Shown here in pieces: positions 47,520 through 58,600 of a stretch of 64,000 bases of DNA. The stretch covers positions 13,963,774-14,027,773 of the forward strand of contig JAQMRL010000014.1 in NCBI GenBank assembly GCA_035578175.1, read 5' to 3'. Numbering within the stretch: position 1 is the stretch's first letter; each line of letters starts with the position of its first letter. The stretch comes from Catonia carolina. Lineage: Eukaryota > Arthropoda > Insecta > Hemiptera > Achilidae. The notes beneath the pieces were generated by a model. That model did not search any database, had not been told where the DNA came from, and saw only the letters and a program-made list of their open reading frames with translations. The position numbers and the translations under genes are program-made.

Positions 47520-48179
47520 TATTATATAATCAAACTGCACTAATTTTATGTCTTCAAAGAAAATACAGACAGTAAAACAAAATGGAATACAAATTTACTT
47601 TTACATGTTTTTAACAAAGATACACGAATGAAGAAAATTTTAAATGAAAAACAAAAAATGCAACCATCACATTAATAATTAATTGATTAATTTCTTTTCT
47701 GTACAAGTAAGTGCACTTATTACATGTAAAAATTTTATAAGTTTATAATAAATAATTTTTTCTCATAAAATGGTGTCATTATTGTTTCGTGAGCCCCCTA
47801 TAATATCACCACAATCCCCAGGTTGAGAATCACTGATCTAGAGGTTCAAACCAGCCTTTCCGATTACCATAAAACAAAGAGTGTGGTGGTTTACCTTGCC
47901 TTCCTCACTGAGTGGAAAAGTACACTTATCAGCATGATAGGCCCTCTGAAAATCATTTACTTTCCATCTTGCAAATGTCACCTTCACTTCATTCACCACA
48001 GGGTCTGACTGTTTAAAATGAAATTCATTACTATCAGAGGAGATAACTGTGACTAGTGTCTTTTGCATCACTACCTCTTATGTTCTTAAATACTTTAGCA
48101 ATATAATTGGCTGATCATGTGATAAGAAACAAAAATATTTTTGTAGCCCTGAAACTTTTTTGATCAGGTTAATCAGAAT

Positions 48180-49400
48180 GGAAGATTTAATATTCTCACT
48201 TTTTTGAGTCTTTGATTTTTAATATTGTCGTGGAGAAGATTTTATAGCTGAATGATTAGGATGAATATTTAACTTGTTTAAATAATTTTTACTCCGACTG
48301 CTAATTTTTTCTCTCATCGTAGGTATGCCCAGGTCATGGTGGAGTACCTACGTCATTAGGCACATGTAGTTAGTTGAGTCACGAGTTTGCCCTTGTTTGC
48401 AACGAGGGGTAAAGGGGAAAACCATCAGTGCGCATGTGCAACAGCTTTTATTTCAGTACAACAAACATAACAACTTATACTATACCCAGAGTATACATAG
48501 TGTATTGCGGAACCTTTTGTAGGTTAACTGTACGAATACAACTGTTTGTAACCGTAAACAGAAATGTTAGTTTTTCAAAAACGTGGGCAGACTATTTACA
48601 GTGCTGAACGAAATCTAATATGTAGTGTAATAAAATTCTGTGATGTTAAAGCTACACGAAAAACCTTTCCCCTGCCTCTTAACAAAAGCCATAAGAGAAT
48701 GGCTAACTACTGTCATGTTTCTCTTTCCACAATTCAAGAAATAAAGAAAGAAATTAAAGACATGAAGAAGCTATTGCTCAACAGTTTTGTTGAAAGCTGG
48801 TAAAAAAGGAAACGGTTAGGTAGATACTAATGAGACTGATAGTGAATACACCGGTGACAGTGATAGTAAAGAAGGTGATTCATTCAAAGAAAATTTTGAT
48901 CCATGCAATAAGGTAGCTGGTAATTACAGTAAATCAATCATTTTCTAATCATGCAATTAAGCTGTAGGCAATATTACAATTACATTTATTTTGTATAAGG
49001 TTTATGAAGAAAACATTTTCTTGGAATAAACCACAGCTTACAAAATAATATATGTAGAAACTGCACAGTAGTGAAATGTACGAGTAGTGTCTCACTGTTG
49101 AGGTTGGCAGCACTGTCAAATTTTCACTTCCCTTCCTCACATCCCATACATAGGTACGCAAAAACACAATCTTGTGACTTCAGTATCTACACCAAGGTGC
49201 ACAGTATATTAGTCAAAGAAACTTCAATTGGAATCTCTGTTATATTTCTACATTAGACATACTTGCTGCGTGGAGTTCACTTCCATAACTCCAAACTGGT
49301 TTTATCATCACTTCGTACAATGTAACTTTATTATCCAAAGACAACTGTGACTGCCTCCCAATAGAACCAAATAAAATTATTTTAATAAGAATAAAAATAA
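48180..49400 (-). pseudogene. Jockey-type LINE fragment split by family X copy 3
   Basis: Minus strand 49400-49190: QSQLSLDNKVTLYEVMIKPV then WSYGSELHAASMSNVEI. 48368-48180: HHDLGIPTMREK. These are consecutive parts of the Jockey C-terminal region, joined once family X is removed. Stops and frameshifts present. Confidence 0.78.
48369..49189 (+). mobile_element. Family X DNA transposon, copy 3
   Basis: About 821 bp, TA at 48367-48368; the right TA is mutated. It holds the best frame of the family, 48564-48803 (79 codons): MLVFQKRGQTIYSAERNLIC then KRMANYCHVSLSTIQEIKKE. The VS-STIQEI segment looks like the helix-turn-helix of some insect DDE transposases; the catalytic part is absent. The assignment is tentative. 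Confidence 0.75.
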
Positions 49401-49554
49401 TATTCTGTTTTTTCTAATATCGAAATATTTAATACTTTAAAAATAATACATAATACAATTTCATAATATTAAATAAATATATTTAATTTAAATGCACCAA
49501 AGTTCAGTAATTGGAAAATTCTGATAACCTAAACTGAATTAAAATTGTTTTATA

Positions 49555-50484
49555 CGAGGTGTGGCTATTAAATAACGAGACTGACGTAAAACATTTTATT
49601 TTAATTTTATACATAATCACTTATTGTCACCTTCAATATACACTCCTTCTCTATCCCTAAAATGCTCCATGCGAATTTCCCATTGTTGGAAACAGTGCTG
49701 GAAGTCATCTTCTGTCAGCTCCTGCAGGACACAAGGCGCTTTCTCTTTTACAGCTTCCACAGACTCAAATCTTGTCCCTTTTAATGCAGATTTCATCTTA
49801 GGGAGCAGGTAGAAGTCACATGGTGCATGATCAGGTGAATAAGGTGGATGTTCTAACACTGAGATGCTGTAATTGGCTAGGAACCTCTAGACAGATAATG
49901 TGGAATGAGCTGGCACATTGTCTTGGTAAAGAACCCATGATTTGTCCTTCCACATTTCGGGGCGTTTTTTCCTTACTCTTTGACGAAGTTTAGAAAGTAC
50001 CTCAAGGTAGTAATATTGATTAATTGTTTGACCTTCAGGAACCCAGTGAAGGTACACAATCCCATGGATATAAAAAAAAAACAATCATCATTGGTTTAAA
50101 TTTTGACTTGCTCATTTGAGCTTTTTTGGCTCTCGGTGAAGTTCGGCTCTTCCAGTGCATGGATTGGTGCTTCGTTACGGATCATAAGTAAAAAAACCAC
50201 GTTTCATCATATGTTATTATCTGCTACCTGTTCCCTAAGGTAAAATCTGCATTAAAAGGGACAAGATTTGAGTCTATGGAAGCTGTAAAAGAGAAAGCGG
50301 TACGTGTCCTGAAGAAGCTGACAGAAGATGACTTCCAGCACTGTTTCCAACAATGGAAAATTTACATGGAGCGTTGGGGATAGAGAAGGAGTGTATATTG
50401 AAGGTGGTAATAAGTGATTATGTATAAAATTAAAATAAAATTTTTTACAACGTTAGTCTTGTTATTTAATAGCCACAATTTGCA
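49555..50484. mobile_element. Fold-back mariner, copy 1: two 3' ends
   Basis: 49555-50217 is the 3' half of mariner on the minus strand (C-terminus back to the DETW region, including YSPDHAPCDFYLLP). 50218-50484 is another mariner 3' end on the plus strand. The two ~260-bp ends are inverted repeats; the mariner 5' half is gone. Left boundary TACGAGGTGTGGC; the right end is mutated. Same internal junction as 55300-56213. Confidence 0.9.
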
Positions 50485-50529
50485 TATCTTTTTCGTATAA
50501 AATGTATTTTAAAATAATAATTAATTTTA

Positions 50530-50830
50530 CGAGGGTTATTTTTTCAACCTCTGATTGGTTATAAAAATAAAGCTAATGAAAATAATAACATAAATTTATC
50601 ATGAAAAGTTACAAACATCGTTGGTTACTTTTCAACACAATCACCAATTATTTTGAGGCATTTATCATACCATCATACCGATGTAGCAGTTTTGCAATAC
50701 CCTCTTCATAAAATGTGTGCCAGTGATTTGAAATGGGTTTTCACAGTGTCTTGAAGCTACTAGTTGTCTGTTCGTCTTTACGCGATTAAAATTATGCAAT
50801 TTAGTGATGGCCATTTTGTACAAGAAAAAG
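50530..50830 (-). pseudogene. Second mariner-family transposase C-terminus
   Basis: Terminal repeat CGAGGGTTATTTTTTCAACC after a TA at 50528. Minus-strand codons read EEGIAKLLHRYD and, after a small duplication, DKCLKIIGDCVEK and stop, a typical end of mariner-like transposases but of a different family from the copy at 12394. Confidence 0.75.
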
Positions 50831-51086
50831 AGAAAGTAATGACGTTCGTGACACTCTGGCCTTTATAAAAGACTCTTTTTTGGACTTGAAGTCTCAAGGA
50901 TACGCAGCCAATATAAAAATTTCACACGAATGTCTATTACTGATTTTGAGAATCTACTCCAGAAAATCTACCTTATTTTGGATCGCACAATAATGTGTTG
51001 GTCTTATACAAGTCAATAAGTTTTGAAAAATTTCCTTCTGACTTCATAATTATATTATAAATCTCGGAATTAAATATATGACCAAA
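50831..51086. other. Unassigned
   Basis: No gene recognised. Confidence 0.4.
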
Positions 51087-52048
51087 AATCTGGTGTGAAA
51101 CACTCACACAACTTTCTCTTGCCAATGCAAATAATGAACAACATAACCTAACATTAGAAATAACAAAAAACTAACCTAAAAAACCATAACCTAATTTTAA
51201 TCATTAGTGAATGATGCAAAATAAAAATCAACCTGTTTGGCTTAAAAATACGGAAAAATTACTCTTTCATGCTAAACTAGGCTCTGTACAGAAAAATGCT
51301 TAAAAGAAAAATTAAAAGAAAAAAAAAATTTTTTTAATTTAAATTTCCTATAAATTTGATCATATACTTTTGTCGTAAAATGCATACTAAGGCTGAAATC
51401 TTTAAAAATCGATATTTTTACTCATTTTGTGAAACAAAAACAGAAAATCGCTAATTACCACTAAACTAAGGGTTATACAAAAAAATGTTTGAAATTAAAG
51501 TTGTAGAATCTTCAATTCTCTACAACTCTAATTATATACATTTTTTGCTAAAAAAATATTAAAGTCGCAAACTGAAAAAAACCATTTTTTCTACTACTGC
51601 ACAGCCTCCCCAAGAATTTCAGCAGACATAGCGCCTACCCTTTCTTATAGAGCAAAAAAAATGTAGTAAATGTAATTTTTAAAAAATCATAGCCGTTTTT
51701 GAGAAAATTGTAAAAAAGTGAAAAATGACACTAATAAACTACTAATTCCAGTTGACCGATTTTGATGAAAAAGTTTGTGTCTGGTCCGATTAGAATCTAA
51801 CTTAAGTTTCAAGTTTGTACGACGTTCCGTTCTTGAGACATTCTGTTCACATGCACGCGCACACGCACACACAGACAAATTGCTAAAAACATGTCTTTTG
51901 GGTTCAGGGGGTCTGAAAACATGTAGATCCGGTGAAAACTCAATTTTGAAAAATCGACATGAAAACAATACTTTCCTTCATATGTTCATATGTTCATATG
52001 TTCATATGTTCATATGTTGCCTATGTTCATATAGGCAAGAGAAAGTAA
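51087..52048 (-). mobile_element. Family H full-length copy abutting the receptor gene
   Basis: Complete, from the 3' hairpin GTGTGAAACACTCACAC to GGCAAGAGAAAGTAAAAA. Its 5' hairpin region contains about five copies of CATATGTT (51978-52018), a local expansion. The element's 5' T-run begins directly after the TAA of the receptor on the minus strand. Confidence 0.92.
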
Positions 52049-52051
52049 AAA

Positions 52052-53590
52052 TTATTGAAAACCAAACTTTTGTTTCAATAAATTAAATACTCGAACATTT
52101 AATCCAAATATTAAAAGCATAAATGGACTATGCAAGTCATTAAATAGTACGATAAAATATGCCATTGAGGAGATACGTCCATTTTTATTAATTATTGAAA
52201 AAAATATATTAGTCACCGCCCAAAATACTCCCATAGTAACAATTAACTTTGAAAATAATTTTAACATTTCTGTTTTGTTATTAAGATCAGTACTTTTATT
52301 TGATCGAAGAATAATTGTATCGTCTCTGTGGCAACATATTTTACAGAAAACAGCTAAAAATAATGAAAAATTAACAATGAAATATAAAAAAGATAAATAT
52401 ATAAACAATTTTGATGAAGTATAGAATTTCATACAATTGAAATTCGGTTTAAAAAATGAATTATTATCTAACAATAAACTGCACAATAAATGAATCAGGC
52501 AGATGAGCAAAGGAATACAATATCCGTACACTAAATATATAAATATTCTAATTCGTTCTTCTTTTTTTGTTGAAAAATTATTGATAGTATATGTTTTAAA
52601 AACATTCCACATATGAATACATACAATATTTACCCAGAACACCTTACATAACAAGCTGTATTGTCTAAAGTGCCACATTGATTGACACAATAACGGATAA
52701 TCATATGGAGCACCTAAATCATGTATATTATTAACATGAAAATCAATTCTGAATATATTATCCACAGTTTTATAATATTCATTGATAAATTTCATTTGAA
52801 AAACAATCCACATTATTTCTTGTGATAATTGTGTTAAGTTTTGTAAAACTATAGTAATCATTAAGTTTATTATCAATTTTCCGAATAAATTTCTTAATCC
52901 GGATAAACTCCAATAAATTAAAAGAGTAATTAAAATAAATATTATTGATAATATATTCCTAAATATATTATTTCCTATTATTAAAGCATAAACTTTTTGA
53001 ACTTCTAATTCAGTTTTTATCATAATTTTTAAAACATCCCCACATGTAAACGTTTTTATTTCGAATGAACCAAGTTCAAATTGTTTACAAACTTCTAATC
53101 TAGAAGAGTTTAATTCAAAATTATATTCGTATTCAAATTTTTTAATTGTTGATATAACATCTACCTTTTTTATATAATCTTCTATAAGCATATAATTATC
53201 ACAAACTATTTCCGGATTATCGTGAAGTGATATTTGAAATGATATATTATAATTGTTTAAAATACATTTTGATTTATTATTAAATACATTATCATATGGA
53301 CAACAATTGTGAAGAATCGGATAAACAAACTCTCTAATTTTATTCTTATAATAAAATGGTTGTTTGATAATATATCCATGATTTTTCATTTCTAAACTAC
53401 CGTTATTTAATTCATATTTAACATCTTTTAAGTTCCATTCTTTCCACGTAGTAAAATATAACATATTAGAATCGTATTGTTTTTTAGCTCCATCCATTCG
53501 AGAATGAATGTAATTCTTTGTCGTATAGTTAACCATAAAATAAATAAATATTAAAATTAATGATAAAAATAGCTTATGTTTGGTATACAT
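52052..53590 (-). CDS. Methuselah-like G-protein-coupled receptor
   Basis: 512 codons without interruption. An in-frame TAA nine bases before the ATG supports this start. Residues 1-22 form a hydrophobic signal peptide. The ectodomain (about 25-200) is cysteine-bearing with HNCCPYDNVF (95-104) and a TCGDVLKI segment (182-189), as in Methuselah-type N-termini, and several N-glycosylation sequons. Seven hydrophobic segments follow at about 208-230, 238-258, 312-332, 348-374, 395-419, 446-467 and 477-500. MWHFRQYSLLCKVFWVNIVC (305-324) matches the Cys-to-helix-3 region of the family. In Drosophila, members act at the plasma membrane in stress and ageing responses; ligand and role here are unknown. 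The first extracellular loop is long and the tail after helix 7 short. It is intronless in this window and ends at a family H element. No lesion seen; expression is untested. Confidence 0.88.
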   Translation of the reverse strand: MYTKHKLFLSLILIFIYFMVNYTTKNYIHSRMDGAKKQYDSNMLYFTTWKEWNLKDVKYELNNGSLEMKNHGYIIKQPFYYKNKIREFVYPILHNCCPYDNVFNNKSKCILNNYNISFQISLHDNPEIVCDNYMLIEDYIKKVDVISTIKKFEYEYNFELNSSRLEVCKQFELGSFEIKTFTCGDVLKIMIKTELEVQKVYALIIGNNIFRNILSIIFILITLLIYWSLSGLRNLFGKLIINLMITIVLQNLTQLSQEIMWIVFQMKFINEYYKTVDNIFRIDFHVNNIHDLGAPYDYPLLCQSMWHFRQYSLLCKVFWVNIVCIHMWNVFKTYTINNFSTKKEERIRIFIYLVYGYCIPLLICLIHLLCSLLLDNNSFFKPNFNCMKFYTSSKLFIYLSFLYFIVNFSLFLAVFCKICCHRDDTIILRSNKSTDLNNKTEMLKLFSKLIVTMGVFWAVTNIFFSIINKNGRISSMAYFIVLFNDLHSPFMLLIFGLNVRVFNLLKQKFGFQ

Positions 53591-54200
53591 CCTTGTTTAG
53601 TTATTTTAACCTTTTCGGAAAATCCAGGTAGTTACATTAAATTTGCAAAATTATTTAAATAATCTTGCAACATGATTCGCAAACTGGAGAAATTAAATTA
53701 ATACTGATAAAACTGTCCATTTCACTTTCACGATACGAAGGAACAATTATTGCAATCCAGTTTATTTGTATGATAAACAGCCTTAATCAGACATAGTGAT
53801 ATAGTGGTCTGAATGTTGATAAGAGGACCTGGAACCACCATGTAACTGAAAAACGAAAAATACCGGATCAGAGATGAAAACAACCGTATTTCTTATTGTC
53901 TAGATCTTCCAAACTCCCACTACACTTAAAATTATTAGTTTATAAATCTGGATTCGTTCACGTACAAAGCTGGCAACATGCGCCTTGTAACTTGTAGCTT
54001 GCTCTAAGTGCTTACAAAAACTTATGTACTTCACAATAAATGCTGAAAAATATTACAGTTTTACAGTCATCAAGATGTCTTCGTCAAGTGACGGTGAGCT
54101 ATTTTTCATAGAAAATATAGAGTTGAAACTGTTATGATAAAGGCAATGTGACCATGTAATTAACCTCAAAAAAAGAGATTAGGTGAATACCATCATGTAT
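53591..54200. other. Upstream region of the receptor, no repeat recognised
   Basis: AT-rich. It would contain the promoter and 5' UTR, but I see no convincing TATA or splice signal to place them. Confidence 0.4.
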
Positions 54201-54990
54201 TTTCTCAATTGAAATCAGATACCCTACTAAAAACTACTTGAATACCCTACTATTTGCTGATGATCAAGTAATAAATCAGGAAAGTGAGGAAGCTCTGCAG
54301 AGATCGATATTCCAACTAGAAAAGGTTTGTGCAGCCTACAATATGAAGATTTCCTTAGAAAAAACAAAATCCATGGCCTTCTGGGGTAAATACCCAGTAC
54401 ATACGAAAATATCTGTTCACAATAAAAATATTGAATAAGTGTCCCATTTTCGATATCTTGGTTGCAACATCACTTATGACATAGATACAGACATTGACTA
54501 CAAACTTAGTAAGTTCCAGTCGGTGTGTGGAACCATTCGACGAGCGCTCTTCAAGAAAACTAGGAAGGAGACGCGATTAAAATTTTATAAGGTGATGGCA
54601 ATACCAACATTAATGTATGATTCAGAAACATGGGTGAAGAATCGGAAACAATTAAGGAAAATTCAGGCAACAAAAATGAATTTTTTAAGGTCAGTAAAGG
54701 GCTGTACAAGAGTGGATAGATTATATAATGAAGATGTGCGTAAGGAATTGAACATCTTCAAGTTGGAAGACCTTATAATAGAAAACAGGCAGAAATGGCT
54801 GGCACATTTGGAAAGAATGCCTGATAGGCGTATACCTAAGGAAGTGTGGAGGTATAGGTCGGTTGGCCAATAAGATATTGGAAGACCCAGGAAAAGATGG
54901 TAGCTGTTCTTAAGAAAATTAAAAAAAAAAACTTTGAGACCGGAAAAGGCGATTTGCCTAAACCCTGTAGTGAAGAAGAAGAGAAGAAGA
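54201..54990 (+). pseudogene. LINE RT fragment with (GAA)n tail
   Basis: Reads NTLLFADDQVI (RT catalytic motif FADD), EALQRSIFQLEKVCAAYNMK and AFWGKYPVHTK. After a TAA at 54436 it continues SHFRYLGCNITYDIDTDIDY, KETRLKFYKVMAIPTLMYDS, MNFLRSVKGCTRVDRLYNED and RQKWLAHLERMPDRRIPKEV. The 3' end carries GAAGAAGAAGAGAAGAAGAA. 5'-truncated. A related fragment is at 56653. Confidence 0.88.
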
Positions 54991-55299
54991 AATCCGATAA
55001 AGTTATGTCTTAAAAAAAAAAAAATAAAAATAAAAAAAAATAAAAAATAAAAAAAATAAAGTTTGTCTTATGTGAGAATGGAATTGAGCATGTTTAACTA
55101 CATTCTCTCAAGAGTCAAAAGATTATTAAAGAAAAACTGGCACAAGCAATCAATATATCTGGAAGAACATTCAGCTATTTGTTACCTTAATTATTTTTAT
55201 TTGTTTATACCGATCCTGACCCAAGGCTAACTGTCCAAGCTTGCTAGATAATATTTTAATTAATTAACAGGGATAATTCAAGGATTCAGCTTTGGAATA
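54991..55299. other. No gene seen; A-rich run
   Basis: Impure A run at 55012-55062; otherwise unassigned. Confidence 0.45.
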
Positions 55300-56213
55300 T
55301 GAGGTGTGGCTATTAAATAACAAGACTGACATTGTAAAAAATTTTATTTTTATTTTATACACAATCACTTATTGTCACCTTCAATATACACTCCTTCTCT
55401 ATTCCTACAACACGCCATGCAAATTTTCCATTGTTGGAAACAGTGCTGAAAGTCATCTTCTGTCAGCTCCTTCAGGACATGTGCCGCTTTCTCTTTTACA
55501 GCTTCCACAGACTCAAATCTTGTCCCTTTTAATGCAGATTTCACCTTAGGGAACAAGTAAAAAACATGTGATGAAAAGTGGTTTTTTACTTATGATCCGG
55601 AAACGAAGCACCAATCCATGCACTGGAAGAGCCGAACTTCACCGAGAGCCAAAAAATCTCAAATGAGCAAGTCAAAATATAAAGCAATTATGATTGTTTT
55701 TTTTTGATATCCACGGGATTGTGTACCTTCACTGGGTTCCTGAAGGTCAAACAATTAATCAATATTACTACCTTGAGGTACTTTCTAAACTACGTCAAAG
55801 AGTAAGGAAAAAACACCCCGAAATGTGGAAGGACAAATCCACCAAGACAATGCGCCAGCTCATTCCGTGTTATCTGTCAAGAGGTTCCTGGCCAAGTACA
55901 GCATCTCAGTGTTAGAACATCCACCTTATTCACCTGATCTTGTACCATGTGACTTCTACCTGTTCCCTAAGTTGAAATCTGCATTAAAAGGGACAAGATT
56001 TGAGTCTGTGGAAGCTGTAAAAGAGAAAGCAGCATGTGTCCTAAAGGAGCTGACAGAAGATGACTTCCAGCACTGTTTCCAACAATGGGAAATTTGCATG
56101 GAGCGTTGTAGGGATAGAGAAGGAGTGTATATTGAAGGTGACTATAAGTGATTATGTATAAAATTAAAATAAAATTTTTTATGTCAGTCTCGTTATTTAA
56201 TAGCCACACCTGG
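55300..56213. mobile_element. Fold-back mariner, copy 2: two 3' ends
   Basis: 55300-55570 is a mariner 3' end on the minus strand. 55571-56213 is the mariner 3' half on the plus strand (from the TGTGATGAAAAGTGG catalytic region through HQDNAPAH and YSPDLVPCDFYLFP). TA at 55298-55299 and 56214-56215. The inner junction (CCTTAGGGAACAAGTAAAAA) corresponds to that of copy 1, in the opposite orientation. Confidence 0.9.
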
Positions 56214-56352
56214 TATACCTCTTCTGTTCTTTAATAATTCAATCAATTAATTGGCTGAAAATGTGACTAAAAACTGAACTATTTTTCGTAGCCCTTGAAC
56301 TAACAGATTAAAAAATAATAATGTGATACTCCATGTGTCTGTTATGGGCAGT
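56214..56352 (-). mobile_element. SINE-A head fragment
   Basis: From CTCTTCTGTTC to GTGTCTGTTATGGGCA. Confidence 0.7.
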
Positions 56353-56652
56353 TTTTAATATCCATTTTAATTATTTATTGGACTGTAATTGAACAGTTGT
56401 ATTAAAATAGTAACTATTTTGATAAACAAATGGTTTTTAAGACTTACCTTGAACATAAAAAGTACAATTAAGTTGTTATGATATTAAGCTGAACAGAAAT
56501 AACTGACAATTCTCAAAGCTCATGCCAATATTTTTTTTTAATAATTCTTTTTTGTTTTGTAAATGCAATCCGTAATCGCATATGGTTATTTCACAGATAT
56601 AATGTGTTGCTTTTAGTGTAATTTAAAGAAAACTGTTTAATAAATTAATATT
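56353..56652. other. No gene seen
   Basis: AT-rich, unassigned. Confidence 0.4.
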
Positions 56653-57180
56653 TCCAATACTTCTTCTTCTTCTCCTTCTCCTTCTTCTCCTCCTCCTTCT
56701 TCTTCTTCTTCTCCTTCTCCTTCTTCTCCTTCTCCTTCTTCTTCTTCTTCTTCATGGGTTAGGTATCTTTGCTTTGGTCTGCCAATATCTCTACTTCCCA
56801 CTGGTTGTATCTTCTCGCTACACTAGGCAAGCAGCTTTCTGGCATTCTATTTAAATGACTGACCGATTGAGCATAATACAAAATTAGTTTTATTTTTTCT
56901 TTGAGTGGGAAAATTCTCAAATTCTTTGCTTATATCTTCATTTCTGATCCTATCTATTCTTGTAGACTTAAGAATTTCCTTTCCACAGTTTGGATGTTTC
57001 TTTTCTCCCTTTTCCTCATCACCCATGCTTCTCTGTCGTATGTCAAGGCTGGAACTGCCACCGTCTTATAAAACTTTAACCTTGTTTCGAGTTTTGTCTT
57101 TTGTCTCAGTGTCCAGTGAATCATCTTACAAATCTGATTACATTTATGTAATTCAGTTTTCACATCATAGTTTTCACTTC
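56653..57180 (-). pseudogene. LINE fragment related to 54201, with (GAA)n tail
   Basis: Minus strand: CNQICKMIHWTLRQKTKLET, RLKFYKTVAVPALTYDREAW and IQTVERKFLSL, then decayed sequence and a ~100-bp GAA/GGA tract at 56656-56753, the expanded tail. Confidence 0.82.
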
Positions 57181-57320
57181 ATATGAGACATGCTGAGTAA
57201 TTTATTTGTGGTTTAAGTAACATCATTAATTGTAATTTATAGTGCTTAATAAATATTTGTTTGTAATTTTAAACGATTGTTAATTATTTATTTTACCCCA
57301 ATCCTGAAATGGACCTTAGG

Positions 57321-58016
57321 TTTTTTTGCGTCCAGGAGATTCCAGGAGGAGTGTAGGACATGTCAGTCTTTACACCTGAAATACATACATATAAGAATCA
57401 CACAATGTATCAGTACTATCAAGAAAGAAATTCTTGTACGCTATAAAAAGTTTCACCGATCAAGTAATTTTTCAGATTTTTTTAAAGGAATACTAGTTAT
57501 CACAACATTTTAAAAATTAGAGTAATTTATTCATGAATTTTCTCCCTTTATAAGTAGGTTTTTGTTCAAAAAATGTTGTGGAGTGATTAGCCACATAATA
57601 ATCATTTCTGTTTCTCGTGTTATGATTGTGAACATTGAAATTCTGCAGATAATTATTTTACCTAACATACATAATCACCTCAAAAATGTAAAGAGAGGGA
57701 ACTGTAAGCAATTTAAGCTCCTTAAATAGTGGCCTGTATGAGGTTAGCTGGTTAGCTCCCACCATACACCTAATAGCTTTCTTTTGAATTTTAAAAACCC
57801 TATTCATATTACTCATGCTAGAATTACTCCATACTAAGGTACCATAACGGATATGAGACAGAATGAGGCCATGATAAGCTTCCATTAGTAATTTTTTATC
57901 ATTTAATCTGGCAATTTGTTTTAGTACGAATACCCCAGATGAAATTTTACTACAAACTTGATTGGTGTAGAAGTCCCAAGACAAAAATCTATCTAGAGAT
58001 GCTCCTAGGAACTTCA
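57321..58016 (-). pseudogene. LINE-Q C-terminal fragment
   Basis: Tail at 57321-57365 (T run, GCGTCCAGGAGATTCCAGG), then minus-strand codons SWDFYTNQVCSKISSGVFVL, NDKKLLMEAYHGLILSHIRY and FKIQKKAIRCMVGANQLTSY. 5'-truncated. Closely related to 39958-40840. Positions 57181-57320 before it are unassigned. Confidence 0.85.
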
Positions 58017-58600
58017 GGTGTAAGTGTCACAATACTTTTCTTCACAACATGTGAAACAGGGAAAAAATAAAGTAAAAATGAACGAATCATGCATACGTAA
58101 CAAAAAAATATTAGAAACATAAATGATCCAAGAAAAAACAACAAAAACAGAGATAATAAATCAATTAACATACTTAATAAAATTAAAAATAATGTTTCTT
58201 TGAAACAAATATGTTTTTAAAAAATTCCAAAAGAGAGAATTATATTGATATCAGTGTTAAGCGTATGTAGTAGCTTGATATAGTGAATATAAAATGATAA
58301 CCTCAGTGTATTTTGATAGCCTGTTCTATACCAGTATAGGGGGTAGGCCTTCGACTGTTTTAGACAATTACAATGCAAAATTTCAGTAAAAATAATAATG
58401 AAACTAGTGTAATCTTTTAAACTGATTACTGCTTAAGTTAATTCGCATAGAAATCTTAATGCTAATGTAATCATTATTTATATAATCATTTAGACACAGG
58501 ATGATTAAAAAATAATAATCACAGTTTATTTTTTCCATTATAAACACAAGGTTTGTTCAAAAAGTATTCAACTTCTTTCACCCCTACTCCTCCTCTATTT
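58017..58600. other. No gene seen
   Basis: AT-rich, unassigned. Confidence 0.4.

Larger units (their letters stand above)
45756..47835. mobile_element. hAT transposon, non-autonomous
   Basis: Ends AAGTGATTCTCAACCT and AGGTTGAGAATCACTG with the 8-bp duplication ATCTAGAG (45748-45755, 47836-47843), as expected for hAT. A C-run follows the left end (45826-45834). I recognise no transposase in the 2080 bp. A block at 46090-46570 is GC-richer than its surroundings but unassigned, and two Helitron-like units are nested. Confidence 0.88.
45714..48165 (-). mobile_element. Tandem unit 3: SINE-A split by hAT
   Basis: Segments 45714-45755 and 47836-48165 form one SINE-A. The hAT element between them carries an 8-bp target duplication. 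Confidence 0.85.
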
